Below, piece after piece: positions 7,610 to 16,347 of a DNA stretch of 64,000 nt (its first letter is position 1; every line of letters starts with the position of its first letter). The DNA is from RUG11237 sp045119215 (GTDB lineage: Bacteria > Bacillota > Clostridia > Lachnospirales > Lachnospiraceae). Under the pieces are notes generated by a model. It did no database searches. It was not told the origin of the DNA and saw only the letters and a program-made list of their open reading frames with translations. The position numbers and the translations under genes are program-made. Where the stretch lies: contig JBGVDD010000266.1 in NCBI GenBank assembly GCA_045119215.1, positions 1 through 64,000 on the forward strand. The letters run 5' to 3'.

Positions 7610-8482
7610 TTATTTTCCCCTTTCTGCCATCAAAAGCTGAATTTCGTCTTCGTTGATACCAACCATGGCTTCTCCTAAGTCTTTGGAAAGCTCAGCGATT
7701 AATTTTGCATCTGTAAAGTTAGTAACAGCCTGAACAATGGCAGAAGCACGTTTCTTTGGATTTCCACTCTTAAAGATACCGGAACCAACAAACACACCTT
7801 CTGCACCTAACTGCATCATCAGGGCAGCATCCGCAGGAGTTGCCACACCACCGGCAGCAAAGTTTACTACAGGAAGTCTGTGGTTTTCGTGAACATACTG
7901 AACTAATTCATATGGTACCTGTAAATTTTTCGCAGCATCAAACAATTCATCTTCACGCATGGAAGAGAGTCTTGCGATTTCCTGATTCATCATGCGCATA
8001 TGGCGTACAGCCTGTACCACATCACCTGTTCCAGGTTCTCCTTTGGTACGAATCATAGAAGCTCCTTCGTTGATACGTCTTAATGCCTCACCTAAATCTT
8101 TGGCACCGCAGACAAAAGGTACTTTGAATTTTGTTTTATCAATGTGGTATTTATCATCAGCTGGAGATAATACTTCACTTTCATCTATGTAATCGATTTC
8201 AATGGCTTCTAATAACTGAGCTTCCACGAAATGTCCGATACGACATTTTGCCATTACCGGGATGGAAACTGCTTCCTGGATTCCCTGAATCATCTTTGGG
8301 TCACTCATACGGGAAACGCCACCGGCAGCTCGGATATCTGCTGGAATTCTTTCCAATGCCATAACAGCACAAGCACCAGCTTCCTGGGCAATCTGAGCCT
8401 GCTCTGGTGTGGTGACATCCATGATGACACCACCTTTTAACATTTGTGCTAATTCTTTGTTTAATTCGTATTGTTTGCTCAT
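7610..8482 (-). CDS. pdxS: Pyridoxal 5'-phosphate synthase lyase subunit PdxS
   Basis: This TIM-barrel enzyme builds PLP from ribose 5-phosphate, glyceraldehyde 3-phosphate and ammonia from PdxT. The start at 8482 gives 290 residues, the usual family length, and has AAAGGAG eight bases upstream on the minus strand; a longer frame from 8503 would overlap that site. Family blocks seen include GGVIMDVTTPEQA, VMALERIPADIR, MAKCRIGHFVEAQ, FVCGAKDLGEALRRI, and FAAGGVATPADAA with GVFVGSGIF near the C-terminus. It is the first gene of a two-gene operon. Confidence 0.97.
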   Translation of the reverse strand: MSKQYELNKELAQMLKGGVIMDVTTPEQAQIAQEAGACAVMALERIPADIRAAGGVSRMSDPKMIQGIQEAVSIPVMAKCRIGHFVEAQLLEAIEIDYIDESEVLSPADDKYHIDKTKFKVPFVCGAKDLGEALRRINEGASMIRTKGEPGTGDVVQAVRHMRMMNQEIARLSSMREDELFDAAKNLQVPYELVQYVHENHRLPVVNFAAGGVATPADAALMMQLGAEGVFVGSGIFKSGNPKKRASAIVQAVTNFTDAKLIAELSKDLGEAMVGINEDEIQLLMAERGK

Positions 8483-8700
8483 TTCAATTTCTCCTTTTTT
8501 CAAATTCTAATAGTATGCACGATAATAGAAAACCTTTGAAAGGAAGTTCTATCATTGATGAAAAGAATTGTAACACAAAGTGACCTTTTTGAAATAGCCA
8601 GTTTTTGGAAAAATAACCATGCCAGTTGCAAAAAAAAACACCAATTATATATTATTTTGCAAAAAAATGAAAAAATTTTGAAAATTTTTAAAAAAAACAC

Positions 8701-8729
8701 TTGCATTTATTCCAGGGCTATGATATATT
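8701..8729 (+). promoter_or_regulatory. Promoter for tRNA-Leu
   Basis: TTGCAT (8701-8706), 17 nt, TATATT (8724-8729) with a TG just before the -10. A- and T-rich tracts upstream (8630-8700) may act as an UP element. The distance to the tRNA is 17 nt. Confidence 0.65.
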
Positions 8730-8745
8730 GTAATAGCTGTAGCGA

Positions 8746-8828
8746 GCCGGCGTGTCGGAATGGCAGACGAGGCAGACTCAAAATCTGTTGTGGGCAACCA
8801 CGTGCGGGTTCAAGTCCCGCTGCCGGCA
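8746..8828 (+). tRNA. tRNA-Leu (anticodon CAA)
   Basis: This 83-nt class II tRNA has acceptor arms GCCGGCG and TGCCGGC plus discriminator A, and an anticodon stem GCAGA/TCTGT with loop CTCAAAA giving anticodon CAA (reads UUG). It also has a long variable arm (GTGGGCAACCAC) and a T arm GCGGG-TTCAAGT-CCCGC. The 3' CCA is not encoded. Confidence 0.95.
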
Positions 8829-8835
8829 TAACAGG

Positions 8836-8871
8836 AAAAGGCTTTTCGGAGAAATCCGGAAAGCCTTTTTT
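8836..8871 (+). terminator. Terminator after tRNA-Leu
   Basis: AAAGGCTTTTCGGA pairs with TCCGGAAAGCCTTT around a short loop and is followed by a T run. Confidence 0.88.
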
Positions 8872-8909
8872 AGTACATATAAATACATATTTATAGAAAG
8901 TAGGATGAG

Positions 8910-10115
8910 ATGATGTCAGAGACTATAGTTCGATTAAAAAAAGGAGAAGGACGTACCATTAAGTCGGGGGGCTTATGGATTTTCGACAACGAGATAGATA
9001 CCATACAGGGAACTTTTAAAAATGGTGCAATTGTAAAGGTAGAAGATTTTGACGGATACCCTATGGGACGTGGATTTATCAATCAGAATTCTAAGATTCG
9101 TGTCCGTATGATGTCCAGAAAACCAGAGCAAATGATAGATGATGCCTTTCTTAACATGCGGGTAAAAAATGCATGGGAATATAGAAAAAACACGGTGGAT
9201 ACCTCCTGTTGTCGTGTCATCTTTGGAGAGGCAGATTTCTTACCAGGGCTTGTGGTGGACAAATATGAGGATGTGCTGGTGGTTCAGTGCCTTGCCTTGG
9301 GAATGGAACAGTTTAAGGAAAAAATAGTAGATGAATTAAAGGGAGTATTAAAAGAGGACGGAATAAAGATTCGTGGTGTGTACGAGAGAAGTGATGCAAA
9401 GGAAAGAATTAAGGAAGGTCTGACAAAGGTAAAAGGTTTTATTGGGGAGGAATTTGACACCAATGTAGAGATTACAGAAAATGGTGTACATTATATGGTG
9501 GATGTGGTAAATGGACAAAAGACAGGTTTCTTTTTAGACCAGAAATACAATCGTCTGGCAATGCAGAGGATTTGTAAAGGAAAAAGAGTCCTGGATTGTT
9601 TCACACATATGGGAACCTTTGCATTGAATGCAGGAATCGGTGGAGCCAGTGAGGTGACAGGCCTTGATATCTCTGAATATGCCATACAGCAGGCACGGGA
9701 AAATGCAAAACGAAATGGATTAGAAAGTACTGTAAAGTTTCGTTGTGCCAATGTTTTAGATGAACTGCCAAAGCTAGCGGCGGCAAAGGAAAGTTTTGAT
9801 GTGGTGATTCTGGACCCACCGGCATTTACAAAATCAAGGGAAGCCACCAAAAATGCCATAAAAGGATACCGTGAAATCAACATGAAAGGATTAAAGTTAG
9901 TAAAAGATGGTGGATACTTTGCCACCTGTTCCTGTTCTCATTTCATGACTCAGGAATTATTTGTAAAGACCATCAAAGAGGCAGCAAAAGCTACCCATAA
10001 GAGGCTGCGTCAGATAGAATTCCGCACCCAGTCTCCGGATCATCCCATTTTGTGGGCAGCGGACGAATCTTATTATCTGAAATTTTTGATTTTTCAGGTG
10101 GTGGATGAAAAGTAG
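8910..10115 (+). CDS. Class I SAM-dependent rRNA methyltransferase (RlmI-like, PUA domain)
   Basis: This 401-residue protein has an N-terminal PUA-like RNA-binding region (~1-75), a central EEHEE-like segment, and a Rossmann methyltransferase domain. VLDCFTHMGTFALNAG (~229-244) is the SAM-binding loop, LDISEYA binds the ribose, LDPPAFTKS is motif IV, and TCSCSHFM near residue 345 is typical of the RlmI/YwbD group. It should methylate a cytosine in 23S rRNA, but the site cannot be told from sequence. The start is at the first of two adjacent ATGs (8910/8913) behind TAGGATGAG. It follows the tRNA terminator and appears monocistronic. Confidence 0.88.
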   Translation: MMSETIVRLKKGEGRTIKSGGLWIFDNEIDTIQGTFKNGAIVKVEDFDGYPMGRGFINQNSKIRVRMMSRKPEQMIDDAFLNMRVKNAWEYRKNTVDTSCCRVIFGEADFLPGLVVDKYEDVLVVQCLALGMEQFKEKIVDELKGVLKEDGIKIRGVYERSDAKERIKEGLTKVKGFIGEEFDTNVEITENGVHYMVDVVNGQKTGFFLDQKYNRLAMQRICKGKRVLDCFTHMGTFALNAGIGGASEVTGLDISEYAIQQARENAKRNGLESTVKFRCANVLDELPKLAAAKESFDVVILDPPAFTKSREATKNAIKGYREINMKGLKLVKDGGYFATCSCSHFMTQELFVKTIKEAAKATHKRLRQIEFRTQSPDHPILWAADESYYLKFLIFQVVDEK

Positions 10116-10302
10116 AAGAGGGAAAATGCTTGAAAACATTGAAGCGCAGGGAAATTAGGGATAAAAAAGTTATAATAATGTGCTTTGCTGCACCACAGGT
10201 CGGTGTACCAATGACAATTGCTGTTGCAATTTGGGCATAAAGCCATAGCAATTTTGAAAGGGAGGATGGAGTTTTCTATCCTCCTGAAAATATGGAGGTA
10301 AT

Positions 10303-10908
10303 ATGGAGATATATTATAGAAAATCTTTTTTTAAGGGGTTGGATAGCTTTAAAACGGGTAAAATCCTTTTTATGTTATTACAAGTATTTTCGTTGTTTTT
10401 TATGATGTATAATTATACTAGTGGATTTGTTGCCTTGAATATTTTCTCACTATTATATTTTGTTTTACATATGTTGCATGAAAAAAAACTTATTACGAAG
10501 CATAACGCAGAAATCACAAAATACCATAAAGTAAGAGTAAAAGTATATAGAATACTTTTAATTGCCTTTATTATGTTTGCTTTAACTGTGATTTTTAAAG
10601 CAATAATTTGTCCTATCCGCTTTTCAATATTGTGGTGGATAGGATGGGTTTCAATTATGTTATACAGTGAGTCTATCACAATTTCTTCATTAGTTGCATT
10701 TGGTGAGAATGGTTATGTATCCGGAGATTTTTTTGTTAATTATAATGATATAGATGAGATTTGTGAAGTAAAGAACATGAATTCATGGCAAGGAGAAATT
10801 GTATTGATAACATTTTGGAAAAATAACCAAAAAATAGGATTTGATAAAATGTTTGTAGACGAATATCACAAATTAAGATTACAAGTATATCAGGGAGGGG
10901 AATGTTAG
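10303..10908 (+). CDS. Small multi-pass membrane protein of unknown function
   Basis: I do not recognise this 201-residue protein. It has four hydrophobic segments: about 21-36 and 42-58, a charged loop, then ~84-102 and ~108-128. A soluble C-terminal tail (~130-201) with strand-like segments (NYNDIDEICEVK, EIVLITFWKN) recalls small membrane-attached PH-like domains. ATATGGAGG precedes the ATG. It overlaps the following C39-ABC gene by 7 nt, so it is probably co-translated with the exporter. In this position it could be an immunity or accessory protein for an exported peptide, but nothing in the sequence proves that. Base composition is more AT-rich than its neighbours. Confidence 0.55.
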   Translation: MEIYYRKSFFKGLDSFKTGKILFMLLQVFSLFFMMYNYTSGFVALNIFSLLYFVLHMLHEKKLITKHNAEITKYHKVRVKVYRILLIAFIMFALTVIFKAIICPIRFSILWWIGWVSIMLYSESITISSLVAFGENGYVSGDFFVNYNDIDEICEVKNMNSWQGEIVLITFWKNNQKIGFDKMFVDEYHKLRLQVYQGGEC

Positions 10909-12671
10909 ATAGAATGAAATACTATTGCATAAAGCAGCATGACATCACCGACTGTGGAGCTGCCTGTCTCGCCACTATTTCCAAACAGAACGGTTACAAA
11001 ATAGGAATCACAAAAATTCGCGAAGTGGCAGGAACCGATAAGCGGGGAACCAATGCTTATGGCGTGATTAAGGCAGCAGAACAGTTGGGATTTCGTGCAA
11101 AGGGAGTGATTTTGCTGAATCTATTTAAAGTATTGTTAGATGCCTTCCGTTCCCATTTATTATTGTATTTAAGTCAGAAACTGGATATTGCATTGCTGTT
11201 GGGATATTATCAGCATGTGTTAGAACTTCCCATGAATTTTTTTGGTACCAGGAAAGTCGGCGAGATTGTATCCAGATTCAACGATGCAGGTAAGGTAAGA
11301 GATGCTATTTCCGGTGCAACCCTTACCATTATGATTGATACCTTAATGGCGGTTGCCGGAGCAGTGATTCTTTATATTCAGAATGGAAAAATGTTTGGAA
11401 TCACGTTGATTATGGTGGCTTTATATGCCGTAATCGTAGCAGCATTTCATAAATGGTATGAGAAACTCAATAGGGAACAGATGGAAGACAATGCCCAGCT
11501 GACCTCTTATCTTGTAGAATCATTGAACGGCATTCAGACCGTAAAAGCCTACAATGCAGAGCGAAAAGCAAACAGAGAAACTGAGAAAAAATTTATAAAA
11601 TTATTAAAGAGCATTTTTCGTTTAAGCTGGGTGGGAAATGTGCAGTCTTCCTTAAAAGTATTTGTAGAACTGGTAGGAGGTGTGGTAATTCTGTGGGTAG
11701 GTGCTGTCAGTGTGATTCATGGAGAGATGACAATGGGGGCACTGATTACCTTTCAGTCGCTGCTGGCATACTTTTTAGACCCGGTAAAGAATCTGATTAA
11801 TTTGCAGCCTCAAATGCAGATGGCAGTAGTGGCAGCAGACCGTCTGGGGGAAATTCTGGATTTGGAAGCGGAGAAAACAGAGTCAGAGTATAAAAAAATG
11901 AACCCGGAAAATCTTTCAGGGGATATTGAATTTAAGCATGTTGATTTTCGATACGGAACCAGAAAACTAGTTCTGGAAGATATTAATATAAAAATTGAAA
12001 AAGGGCAAAAGGTAGCCTTTGTGGGAGAAAGCGGTTCGGGAAAAACCACATTGTCAAAATTATTACTACACTTATATTCCACAGAGAAAGGAGAAATCTT
12101 AATCAACGGCAATAACATTGAGGATATTCAGATAGAGAAGCTGAGAGAAAAGATTGCATACATACCTCAGGAAACATTTTTATTCAGCGGAAGTATCTTG
12201 GAAAATCTTTCCCTTGGACTTGATTATGCCACCATGGATGATGTGATGGAAGCATCCAAAATGGCACAGGCACATGAATTTATTAATGCAATGCCATTGC
12301 GCTACGAAACAAGATTAGAAGAAAATGGCGCCAATTTATCCGGTGGACAGAGACAGAGAATAGCCATAGCCAGGGCCATGTTAAAAAAGCCGGATATATT
12401 GATACTAGACGAAGCAACAAGTAATCTGGATGCCATTACAGAACGGGCCTTGGATAAAACCATTCATGAATTTTCCAAAGATATGACCACCATATTTATT
12501 GCACACAGGTTAAGCACCATAAAAAACTGCGATAACATCTTTGTTATGGAGCAAGGGAAAATTATTGAGAGCGGAACCCATGAGGAATTAAGAAAAGCAG
12601 GGGGCAAATATGCAGAACTTGTAGCACAGCAATCTCTTGGGGATGAGCAGTGGAAGGAGGAAGCACAGTGA
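10902..12671 (+). CDS. C39 peptidase-type ABC exporter, internally deleted
   Basis: The start matches the C39 peptidase of bacteriocin exporters (KQHDITDCGAACLATI, with catalytic Cys18 and the next Cys22). At about residue 69 (RAKGV) it jumps to ILLNLFKVLLDAF, normally found at the third transmembrane helix. Missing are the peptidase's His and Asp/Asn region and the first membrane helices, roughly 130 residues; the protein is 589 aa where full-length relatives are ~720. The rest of the membrane domain and the ATPase are intact: GESGSGKTT, LSGGQRQRIA, ILILDEATSNLD. The frame stays open, so the deletion is in frame. The exporter can probably not cleave leaders and may be non-functional. The stop overlaps the HlyD-like gene. 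An ATG at 10914 is an alternative start. Confidence 0.85.
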   Translation: MLDRMKYYCIKQHDITDCGAACLATISKQNGYKIGITKIREVAGTDKRGTNAYGVIKAAEQLGFRAKGVILLNLFKVLLDAFRSHLLLYLSQKLDIALLLGYYQHVLELPMNFFGTRKVGEIVSRFNDAGKVRDAISGATLTIMIDTLMAVAGAVILYIQNGKMFGITLIMVALYAVIVAAFHKWYEKLNREQMEDNAQLTSYLVESLNGIQTVKAYNAERKANRETEKKFIKLLKSIFRLSWVGNVQSSLKVFVELVGGVVILWVGAVSVIHGEMTMGALITFQSLLAYFLDPVKNLINLQPQMQMAVVAADRLGEILDLEAEKTESEYKKMNPENLSGDIEFKHVDFRYGTRKLVLEDINIKIEKGQKVAFVGESGSGKTTLSKLLLHLYSTEKGEILINGNNIEDIQIEKLREKIAYIPQETFLFSGSILENLSLGLDYATMDDVMEASKMAQAHEFINAMPLRYETRLEENGANLSGGQRQRIAIARAMLKKPDILILDEATSNLDAITERALDKTIHEFSKDMTTIFIAHRLSTIKNCDNIFVMEQGKIIESGTHEELRKAGGKYAELVAQQSLGDEQWKEEAQ

Positions 12672-14263
12672 AACCTATCATAGTTGATATGAAAGAAATG
12701 TCAGATACCACGGAAGTTTATGAAGCAAGACCAAATCCGTTTCTGGTGTATTTTATATATTTGCTGTTATTTCTGCTGGTCTGCGCACTTGGTTGGATGT
12801 ATTTTTCTGATATAGACATTGTGGTAAAAAGCAGTGGTATTTTCCGAAATGGAGAAACGACTTATGAAATAAGCAGTGCCCTATCCGGTAAGGTAGAAAG
12901 TTGTAATATTTCAGAGGGACAACTGGTACAGGAGGGGGATGTACTTCTTACCATAGATGGAGAAAGGCTGATAGAAACGATACAGGATTATGAGAGTATG
13001 CTGGATGATGTGAATCAAAGGATAGAAATTCTAAAAGCATATCAGGAAAGTCTGGCGGGAGAGGAAGAAAATTTCCGGAAACTTACTGAAAATAAATATT
13101 ATGAGGAGTTTAAAAACCGGAAAAAGCTGTTACAGTTAAGTGTTGAAAATTCCGGTGAAAGTACAGAAAGCCAGACGAAACAATATGAAACAGAGAAGGG
13201 AACCATAGAAGAATCTATCTATCAATATGAAACACAAGTGTCAAAGTTAGAACAGGTGAAGGGATGTATTCAAAGCAGGACAAATATATTTGGTGCGGAA
13301 GACAGTTATTACAGCAGTATGGTAGAGAGCTACATATCTAACTATAATGTCACCAGTTTACAGTATGATAGTCAGATACAGGAATACAGGAAAAGTATAG
13401 AAACTCTAAAGAAACAGAAAAAATATGAACAAGTAGAAGAAGTCATAGCTGAAATAGGCAGTGAAAATCCAGAGAATGTTACAAAGGAAGGAGCAGAGGA
13501 GCAAATAGAAACCCTGAACGGTAAAATCCAGGAGATAGAAAGTGAAAAATCACAGGCACTAAAAAATTTGGAATTGCAACAGCTTACTACGATAGAGCAA
13601 CAGATATCCAGCAGAAAAGAAACTTTGCTATCCTTAAAATCCAACCAGACATCTGTGCAGGCACAAATTGATGCCCTACAGGAGTCACAGCCAAAGGATG
13701 CAGAAGAAATCAGCGTTCTTACGGAAAAAGGAAAGGTTGCAGGCGAGTTGCTTACTTATGAAGATAAGAGAACAGAATATGAAAATACACTGAAACAATA
13801 CAATATGGAAAATGGGAAAGTAAATATTACCGCTACGAATACAGGGTATGTATCTTTGAAGGGGGAAATAAGAGAAGGAACTTATTTGCAGGAAGGAACA
13901 ACCATCTGTCAGCTCCTTCCAGAAAAAGATGGAGAATATTATGCAGACATCTATGTTGATAATTCGGATATTGCAGAATTAAAAGAAGGTCAGCAGGTAA
14001 AATTTGAAATAGCAGCCTATCCTTCCAGTGAATATGGTTTTATTACCGGAGAGATAGAGACCATTGCAAAAGATATAAAGGTAGACCAAACTTCCCAAAG
14101 TGCATATTATCCAGTAAAAGTAAAGTGTAAAAAAACGACCCTTGTCAATAAAGAAGGAAAAATTGGAGAGGTAAAAAATGGCATGTCATGTCAGGCGAAA
14201 ATTGTAGTGGATAAGAAGAGGGTACTTACCTTTTTGCTGGAAAAAATTCATTTAACTGATTGA
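12668..14263 (+). CDS. HlyD-family secretion accessory protein (membrane fusion protein)
   Basis: The start is the GTG at 12668, with AAGGAGG seven bases upstream and a GTGA overlap with the ABC gene's stop; the frame extends to 12650 but without its own site. The 531-residue protein has one N-terminal membrane helix (FLVYFIYLLLFLLVCALGW, ~residues 23-42). A biotinyl/lipoyl-like half motif follows (GKVESCNISEGQLVQEGDVL). It then has a long coiled coil (~100-380), the second lipoyl half (NTGYVSLKGEIREGTYL) and a beta-barrel end. This is the layout of bacteriocin-export accessory proteins that partner C39 ABC transporters. It is intact although its partner carries a deletion. Confidence 0.85.
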   Translation: MKPIIVDMKEMSDTTEVYEARPNPFLVYFIYLLLFLLVCALGWMYFSDIDIVVKSSGIFRNGETTYEISSALSGKVESCNISEGQLVQEGDVLLTIDGERLIETIQDYESMLDDVNQRIEILKAYQESLAGEEENFRKLTENKYYEEFKNRKKLLQLSVENSGESTESQTKQYETEKGTIEESIYQYETQVSKLEQVKGCIQSRTNIFGAEDSYYSSMVESYISNYNVTSLQYDSQIQEYRKSIETLKKQKKYEQVEEVIAEIGSENPENVTKEGAEEQIETLNGKIQEIESEKSQALKNLELQQLTTIEQQISSRKETLLSLKSNQTSVQAQIDALQESQPKDAEEISVLTEKGKVAGELLTYEDKRTEYENTLKQYNMENGKVNITATNTGYVSLKGEIREGTYLQEGTTICQLLPEKDGEYYADIYVDNSDIAELKEGQQVKFEIAAYPSSEYGFITGEIETIAKDIKVDQTSQSAYYPVKVKCKKTTLVNKEGKIGEVKNGMSCQAKIVVDKKRVLTFLLEKIHLTD

Positions 14264-14286
14264 ATGTACGAATAATCCCAACCTAA

Positions 14287-14315
14287 TTGAATAAATATCT
14301 CAAATGTGATAGAAT
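14287..14315 (+). promoter_or_regulatory. Promoter for the NUDIX gene
   Basis: TTGAAT (14287-14292), 17-nt spacer, TAGAAT (14310-14315). It lies 28 nt before the ATG. Confidence 0.55.
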
Positions 14316-14342
14316 GGGCAGATAGTTAAGGAGGAATTGTAG

Positions 14343-14906
14343 ATGGAATTTATTTCAATGGAAAAAAGGGAACAGGGAAAATACATTACACGTTATGACT
14401 TGCTGTACAAGACCGTGGACAATAAAGAGAAACGTTACGAGATGATTAGCAGAGACAGTAATATGGAAAGCTTTGAAGACCTTCATGACAGAGGGGCAGA
14501 TGCCATTGTTATCATCTGTCATGATGAGACAAAGGAAAAAATATTGATAAATAAAGAATTTCGTCTTGCAGTGGGTGAGTGGGTGTATAATTTTCCAGCC
14601 GGGTTGATTGACCCGGGAGAGACACCGGAAGAAGCAGCCAGAAGAGAACTCTGGGAAGAAACCGGTCTTCATATAGATACCATAGAAGAGGTGTTAGGGG
14701 AGAGCTATAGTGCAGTGGGCTTCTCAAATGAGAAAAATCTTTGCATTGTAGGTACTGCCTCCGGAACCTTTCGGGAAAGCACATCCACTGTGGAGGAAAT
14801 TGAGGCAAAGTGGGTTACCAGGGAGGAAATGAGAAAACTGTTAAAGACAGAACGTTTTGCAGCGAGAAGTCAGGCATACTGCTATCTATGGAGTAAAGAA
14901 AAGTAA
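14343..14906 (+). CDS. NUDIX hydrolase, ADP-ribose pyrophosphatase-like
   Basis: This 187-residue enzyme carries a full Nudix box: Gly-x5-Glu-x7-Arg-Glu-Leu-x-Glu-Glu-x-Gly in GLIDPGETPEEAARRELWEE (~residues 83-102). The sequence before it (FRLAVGEWVYNFPAGLID) matches the ADP-ribose pyrophosphatase group (NudF/YqkG type), which splits ADP-ribose into AMP and ribose 5-phosphate. Substrate preference is inferred from that similarity only. AAGGAGG precedes the ATG at 14343. It has its own promoter and is probably monocistronic. Confidence 0.85.
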   Translation: MEFISMEKREQGKYITRYDLLYKTVDNKEKRYEMISRDSNMESFEDLHDRGADAIVIICHDETKEKILINKEFRLAVGEWVYNFPAGLIDPGETPEEAARRELWEETGLHIDTIEEVLGESYSAVGFSNEKNLCIVGTASGTFRESTSTVEEIEAKWVTREEMRKLLKTERFAARSQAYCYLWSKEK

Positions 14907-14957
14907 ATCGTAATGCTTAGTCGAATGACAGAAAATATGAACAAAATATTAAAAAAC

Positions 14958-14986
14958 TTTACATTTTGTATCTTGTGAGATATAAT
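14958..14986 (+). promoter_or_regulatory. Promoter for the secreted Ig-like protein
   Basis: TTTACA (14958-14963), 17-nt spacer, TATAAT (14981-14986). It overlaps the in-frame ATG at 14985, which therefore cannot be the start. Confidence 0.7.
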
Positions 14987-15017
14987 GCACATAAAAAACA
15001 ATAAAGTGGAGGGTAAA

Positions 15018-15833
15018 ATGAAACGAAACAGAAAAATTATGTCAGCTCTTTTGGCTATGACAGTATTTGCAACCAGTGTATTTGCAACCCCAATGGATGC
15101 CCAGGCAGCCAGTATGAAGCTAAACAAAACAAAGGCAACCATTAAAGTTGGAGAGAGCGTTACTTTAAAAGTAAAAAACAAAAAGAAGAAGGTTAAGTGG
15201 TCTTCCAACAAAAAATCTGTAGCTACGGTTACAAGCAAAGGGAAGGTTACAGGAAAGAAAGCCGGTACCGCAAAGATTACAGCTAAGGTGGGAACTAAGA
15301 AATTAAACTGTACTGTAACAGTCAAGAAAAAAACAGTGGCAAAGTCAAAGTATGAAAATAACTATGATAAGCTGGTGAATTATGTAAAAAGTTATGGTAA
15401 AGCAAATGCCAAAGGTGAGAAAGTAGTTCAGGATGTATTTCCTTATGATGATACCAACACTACATACACTTATAGTTTTGTCTATGATGGAAAGACGAAG
15501 AAGGTACGGTTTGTATGTAATTCCGTTCATAGTGGAGAGAATGCTTTTTCAGATGCACTTATATTAAATATTAATCCGGGAAAAGCACCGACGGGGTATG
15601 GATATTACTGCCTTGCTGGAAGCAATCAAGTGTATGAATTTGACACTAACACAAATCTTTCAAAAATAAAGTCAGAAAAAAATATGCTCAAGTGGAATTT
15701 GATAAAAGGTTATGACTCGGATACTGCACAAAAACTGTGCAATTTGAGATTGGATTATTCCTATATTTTATGGAATTATATGTTAAAAGAAAAAACAGGA
15801 ATGAGTCTTACAGATTTAGGTTTTGGAAAGTAG
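15018..15833 (+). CDS. Secreted protein with bacterial Ig-like (BIG2) domain
   Basis: The ATG at 15018 is chosen because GGAGGG lies just upstream and the longer frame begins inside the promoter. The 271-residue product starts with a signal peptide: KRNRK, a hydrophobic run and ATPMDAQAAS with a probable cleavage after AQA. Residues ~35-105 form one Lys-rich Ig-like domain of the BIG2 family (KATIKVGESVTLKVK, VATVTSKGKVTGKKAGTAKI, ITAK). The remaining ~160 residues are a domain I do not recognise, with a repeated Tyr-rich pattern. It should be exported and may attach to the cell surface by charge. It lies between its own promoter and a strong terminator. Confidence 0.8.
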   Translation: MKRNRKIMSALLAMTVFATSVFATPMDAQAASMKLNKTKATIKVGESVTLKVKNKKKKVKWSSNKKSVATVTSKGKVTGKKAGTAKITAKVGTKKLNCTVTVKKKTVAKSKYENNYDKLVNYVKSYGKANAKGEKVVQDVFPYDDTNTTYTYSFVYDGKTKKVRFVCNSVHSGENAFSDALILNINPGKAPTGYGYYCLAGSNQVYEFDTNTNLSKIKSEKNMLKWNLIKGYDSDTAQKLCNLRLDYSYILWNYMLKEKTGMSLTDLGFGK

Positions 15834-15859
15834 TTACAACAATATGTAAATATGAAATA

Positions 15860-15905
15860 AAAAAGAGAATTTTTTCAGGGAATCCGGAGAATTCTCTTTT
15901 TTGTT
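15860..15905 (+). terminator. Terminator after the Ig-like protein
   Basis: AAAAGAGAATT pairs with AATTCTCTTTT and is followed by TTTTG; the loop is ~15 nt. Confidence 0.85.
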
Positions 15906-15965
15906 TGAAAACATATATTAAATATGATAAGCTAGTGATAGTGCAAATGGAAGGGGGCTGAACTT

Positions 15966-16322
15966 ATGAAGAATTGTAAAGATGTGGAACGTATGATTAT
16001 ACCATATTTAAATGGACAGATAAGTGAGCGTAAAATGCAGAAATTTATAGACCACGTGATGGAATGTCCTTCCTGCTATGAGGAAATGGAAATAGGGTAT
16101 ATGGCAACCATAGGTTTGGAACGGTTAGAAAAAGGGGCATCTATCAATATAGAGGAAGAAATGAAACGGATGTTAGAGCAATCGAGAAAACAAATCAGAT
16201 TGCACAGCCAGATACACAGAATCAGTGTGTTAGTGAATGTGGGGGCAATGCTTGGGGTAGCCTATACCTTAATCTATCAGATGAGTCTGTGGTGTGGATT
16301 TCGTATGCCGTTTGGATTTTAA
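15966..16322 (+). CDS. Small zinc-finger (zf-HC2 / anti-sigma-like) membrane protein
   Basis: This 118-residue protein has an N-terminal His-x3-Cys-x2-Cys zinc motif (IDHVMECPSCYEEM, ~28-41) with a preceding Cys4, typical of the ZAS domain of anti-sigma factors. A hydrophobic segment near the C-terminus (VLVNVGAMLGVAYTLIY) would place it in the membrane with the zinc domain in the cytoplasm. No sigma factor gene lies beside it, so its partner is unknown. AAGGGGG precedes the start. polA follows after 25 nt and may be co-transcribed. Confidence 0.65.
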   Translation: MKNCKDVERMIIPYLNGQISERKMQKFIDHVMECPSCYEEMEIGYMATIGLERLEKGASINIEEEMKRMLEQSRKQIRLHSQIHRISVLVNVGAMLGVAYTLIYQMSLWCGFRMPFGF

Positions 16323-16347
16323 ATAAATAAAGGAGAAATCTTGGTAA

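Noticed and set aside
8555..8896. 113-residue plus-strand frame across tRNA-Leu
   Set aside because: It runs through the tRNA and its terminator; the tRNA fold is clear.
9991..10251. 86-residue minus-strand frame opposite the methyltransferase end
   Set aside because: It overlaps a conserved gene on the other strand and has no recognisable motifs or ribosome binding site.
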